Of a stretch of DNA of 64,000 nt, positions 62,101-64,000 are shown piece after piece. The stretch is from CAYLLT01 sp964384465 (lineage in GTDB: Bacteria; Planctomycetota; Phycisphaerae; UBA1845; PWPN01): contig CAYLLT010000016.1 in assembly GCA_964384465.1 (NCBI GenBank), forward strand, positions 1-64,000, read 5' to 3'. How positions within the stretch are numbered: position 1 is the first letter of the stretch; each line of letters starts with the position of its first letter. A model generated the notes under the pieces. The model saw nothing but the letters and a program-made list of their open reading frames with translations. It was not told the DNA's origin and did not search any database. The position numbers and the translations under genes were made by a program.

Positions 62101-64000
62101 CGTGCGGTCTGCTGTGATGGATTTCACCTTCGGCCGGGCGACGATCGGCGGCGGAGCGGTCTTGACCTGTAGTGTGGCCGGTTCGCTGCCCGCCGAGCCC
62201 GCGGCATTGGTGATGACGCAGCGATAATCCCCTGCATCGACTTCCTTCGCACTGGCCAGGTTCAGCACTTCGGACTGTTGACCGGCGACCGCGTTCCAGC
62301 CATTGCTGGCCTTTTTCTGCCACTGGAAGTTCAGCGGCTTCGTCCCGGTGACCTCCACACGCAGCTCCGCCGCTGCGTTCTCATCGACCGTGATGCCCTG
62401 TGGGTGTTTCGCAATCGCCGGTGGGACGACGATCCTCAGTGCCGCCGGGTGGCTCGATGCCGAGCCGGACGCATTGGTGACCACGCAGCGATATTGTCGT
62501 TCGTCGGCGGGAATCACGGTCAGCAGCGTCAACGTGCTGCCGGTCCGCCCCTTCATGGCCTGCCACTGGTTGTCCACCATCTTTTCCCACTGAAAGATGG
62601 GTTCCGGTCGGCCGCGGGCCTTGACGGTGAAGCTGGCCCGCGCGCCGGCGGTCACCACCACTTCGGCCGGTTGATCGACGATCGACGGGGCCAGCGGCGT
62701 CGCGGGGCGCGTCAGCCAGAACGCAACCGCAGCCACGCAGCCAATCGTCAGCGTGGATAAGCCGCCGATGCGCACGAGCTTTTTTCGGGCAGTATGTAAT
62801 CCCTGCCGTGCGCTCTCGGCGATTGATCCGGCATCGCCGTGCAACTCCGGCACGTAGGGATTGCTCAACACCTCGCCGGCCAGCGCCAGCGCGGGCTTCA
62901 GCCGGCCGGCGGTGAGCGCTTCATGAGCCGAGGCGAGCGCGCCCCGAACCTCCTGCTGTGAATCGCCGATTTGTTTGAGCAGCGTGTGGATTTGTGCGAG
63001 GAGTTGGTTCGCGCCCTTGCTCACCGCGTCGAAACCTCGGCCTGCCGAGCTCTCGGCGATCCGGGCGGCTTCCTGCAAGTCCAGCAGTTCGGCGGGTTCA
63101 TACTGGCGGCGGCTGTCGAATCGGGCCTGCGCGCGGGCCAGTTCCGCCTGGGCATCCTGAAAATCCGCCCCGCGAAGAAACTGCCGGAGCTGCTCGACGA
63201 TCTCGGCCGCATTCTGGTAACGATCCTGCGGTTCGGCGGCCATCGCTTTTTCGCACACGGCTCGCAGCGCCCCTGGCGTCTGCGGCGCGGCCTGGGCCAG
63301 CGGTTTGACCTGCGATCGCAGCGTGTTCAGCAGCGTCCGCGAGATCGACGGGCGGACGCGCGTCGATGTATCCGACGTCTGGAAAGGCGGCTGCTTGGCG
63401 AGCAGGCCGTACAGCACGCAGCCCAGCGCGAAGATGTCAGCCCGGTGATCGACGAACTCGCCCAGCGATGCCACCACCTCCGGCGCGATGTACCCCGGCG
63501 TACCGCACAGGCCGGTGTTGGCCCGGCGGTCGCAGATCGAACGCATCCGCGCCAGGCCGAAATCGATCAGCCACGGCCCTTCGCCCGGCCGCTCGCCGAG
63601 ATAAATGTTCTGCGGCTTGATGTCGCGATGCAGCACGCCCTGCTTGTGGGCGTACGCGAGGGCATCGGCGACGGGAATGAGAATCTCGGCGATCGCGCGC
63701 GGCGTGAGCGGGTGCTGCCGCGCGTACTCGGCCAGATCGCGCCCGCGGATGTAATTCGTATCGAAGCACGGCCGCTCGTCAATCACGTCGAAGCTGTTGA
63801 TGTGGATGATGTGCGGGTGGTTGAGGGCGGCGACGGCTTCGGCTACGTTCTGAAGCGCGTCGGCCAAGCTGCGGCTCTCGGCGGCGGCGGGCGCGAGCTT
63901 GAGCGCGACTTCGCGTTTGAGCTTGAGGTCGCGGGCCCGGTAGACCTCGCCCATGCCGCCGCGGCCGAGGAATTCGACGATCTCATACTTGTCGCCGAGC
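59173..64000 (-). CDS. Receptor-type Ser/Thr protein kinase with Ig-like ectodomain (partial)
   Basis: The gene runs off the right edge; 1608 residues are visible, beginning LGDKYEIVEFLGRGGMGEVY (P-loop). The kinase (about 1-275) has the VAIK Lys (K34), HRDIKPQN and IDFGLAR with CGTPGYIAPE, so it is probably active. A helix near 408-434 crosses the membrane. Outside are two I-set-like Ig domains (437-610, each with W and YRC), about six bacterial Ig-like repeats (616-1156) with VTGFDxSDVxIxG motifs, and a C-terminal domain of about 450 residues without recognised motif. The Ig-like repeats match one in the PKD lipoprotein. The layout suggests a surface sensor. Confidence 0.93.
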   Translation of the reverse strand, partial: LGDKYEIVEFLGRGGMGEVYRARDLKLKREVALKLAPAAAESRSLADALQNVAEAVAALNHPHIIHINSFDVIDERPCFDTNYIRGRDLAEYARQHPLTPRAIAEILIPVADALAYAHKQGVLHRDIKPQNIYLGERPGEGPWLIDFGLARMRSICDRRANTGLCGTPGYIAPEVVASLGEFVDHRADIFALGCVLYGLLAKQPPFQTSDTSTRVRPSISRTLLNTLRSQVKPLAQAAPQTPGALRAVCEKAMAAEPQDRYQNAAEIVEQLRQFLRGADFQDAQAELARAQARFDSRRQYEPAELLDLQEAARIAESSAGRGFDAVSKGANQLLAQIHTLLKQIGDSQQEVRGALASAHEALTAGRLKPALALAGEVLSNPYVPELHGDAGSIAESARQGLHTARKKLVRIGGLSTLTIGCVAAVAFWLTRPATPLAPSIVDQPAEVVVTAGARASFTVKARGRPEPIFQWEKMVDNQWQAMKGRTGSTLTLLTVIPADERQYRCVVTNASGSASSHPAALRIVVPPAIAKHPQGITVDENAAAELRVEVTGTKPLNFQWQKKASNGWNAVAGQQSEVLNLASAKEVDAGDYRCVITNAAGSAGSEPATLQVKTAPPPIVARPKVKSITADRTGPTNVETVGFTVEFDKEVSGFGEAGVTVKHDGTLSKKKISVESKSGSIYTVTISGLDGDGTLTLAVNVDAAKAADGQGNEAFGPSEPVRIDRVAPTVSLKLAEGQKSQTNAMPIRLTATFSEPVSGFDGKRVTITGTATGDKTVAVTGGPAVYEVVAAGPTGSGSIVAVIAANVATDAAGNGNTASPADGITVAYDVTAPGVTLARVAGQANPTNSSSIKFAAKFTEPVTGFDESDVKITGTASGTKKVEVADSGDHQNYTITVSGLTKSGTVIAAIHSKAAVNAAGNGNTASAGADNVVTYDATPPTVLIGEPSVALTRKGPVRFDLTFSEPVKGMGTDAVEVVASEKARAGKVSVTGTGGAVAVDGIDGTGPYTVMLDEITGDGALAIRLKPGTCADAAGNGVAADAPVSAKVTVDNTPPTLTIGPPSPHSTATGPVTYTITYTGADKITLADKDAKLTTLTGTATGKLAISGVGNASRTLTVAGIAGDGTLAIAIAAGTASDRAGNVAAAAESGAVDGTAFTVSNKPRWPEYAKNEKWRSDVAGALVNGQGNTWLRDYDAAAVDLRLDNSKLLLSIRRPGPQGRELLSIPVPDPQTALPDAPPKGLARTVELIAAEVNNQVNTAKVPEFYRWWGERKQLDDQLAKALSLKAPGDLKELKFDVSNPGELKRVSDYLVLLGRIKWMSEVLPADDLKSLTATLQKNLDDRTRKWVQPNRFIEYFWGTDHVYAFYWFVDDGDSWTVALRSLGGAAEFLDGVAFDPAKALPVLGARLLQPIVTARGGAKPFFASRGGGVASFGVAIAPDGPLCFVPMTELPFAGVPVQMRLADPVNLGQPKDVPAAGPVQVTRLAQLCERSFDRSPTAVWTFVSLTQPPQGTPGAPTDKTWGGLWRDMMNQGKPIQFKSADRDSYRYATAVSVGGNIEDAWTLISKTESRLGTSISSNLLPPDAGFLYPRSRPEAGAQLVVVSHLAE

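Overview
The window looks like a scaffold from an uncultured, high-GC bacterium of the Planctomycetota, probably Phycisphaerae-like. This is inferred from several family signatures: short membrane proteins with a paired CxxC 'CxxCGYDLRxT..CPxCG' zinc ribbon, a Tat-exported Gfo/Idh/MocA oxidoreductase, a DUF1080 protein, a bifunctional PutA, a receptor kinase with Ig-like ectodomains, and secreted PKD and HEAT-repeat proteins. Two fixed 10-N gaps (2755-2764, 20431-20440) show it is a draft assembly. No rRNA, complete tRNA, CRISPR array, transposase or phage gene was found.

Region by region. 1-1.5 kb: an apparently more AT-rich toxin-antitoxin island (HicA-like/HicB-like pair behind a near-consensus promoter with a palindromic operator, then an MqsA-like orphan antitoxin). 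1.5-6 kb: zinc-ribbon membrane protein, a two-domain QueD-like protein, a primary-type sigma factor that seems to start at ATC, and six-domain ribosomal protein S1. 6-10.8 kb: housekeeping genes ending in two N-degron components, Bpt and a ClpS-like adaptor. 10.8-18 kb: oxidoreductase, orphan sugar-type ABC permease, an array of palindromic REP-like repeats next to the 5' half of a tRNA-Leu, an MMPL exporter and a secreted protein. 18-22.9 kb: coaE, rho, then a nucleotidyltransferase-like cluster.

22.9-31.8 kb: M16 protease, an MNT-HEPN (MntA/HepT) toxin-antitoxin pair translationally coupled to a cytosine-deaminase-like enzyme and a GT-C membrane protein, a VapBC pair with its own palindromic operator, and folP. 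32-50.3 kb: heparinase-like protein, radical SAM protein, Uma2 protein, PutA, lipoproteins, NAD kinase, a GtrA-like/methyltransferase fusion coupled to a GT-39-like enzyme, a HEAT-like protein, citrate synthase and a DUF1080 protein.

50.3-64 kb: an all-minus-strand block: L,D-transpeptidase, GAF/AAA+/Fis sigma-54-type activator, a PKD lipoprotein with a small downstream lipoprotein, a small secreted hypothetical, a TPR/beta-barrel protein, two mini-lipoproteins (one of only 54 codons) and a large Ser/Thr receptor kinase running off the right edge. The kinase and the PKD protein share an Ig-like repeat, which suggests a common cell-surface system. The block is also rich in short GTCGAC-centred palindromes.

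Most unusual observations: two neighbouring antitoxin-like proteins of different families share a C-terminal tail; the sigma factor lacks a canonical start; the tRNA-Leu stops at the anticodon loop beside the REP array; a 16-bp palindrome is dispersed four times; a 144-bp element has perfect 21-bp terminal inverted repeats; and several genes appear to have leaderless promoters.
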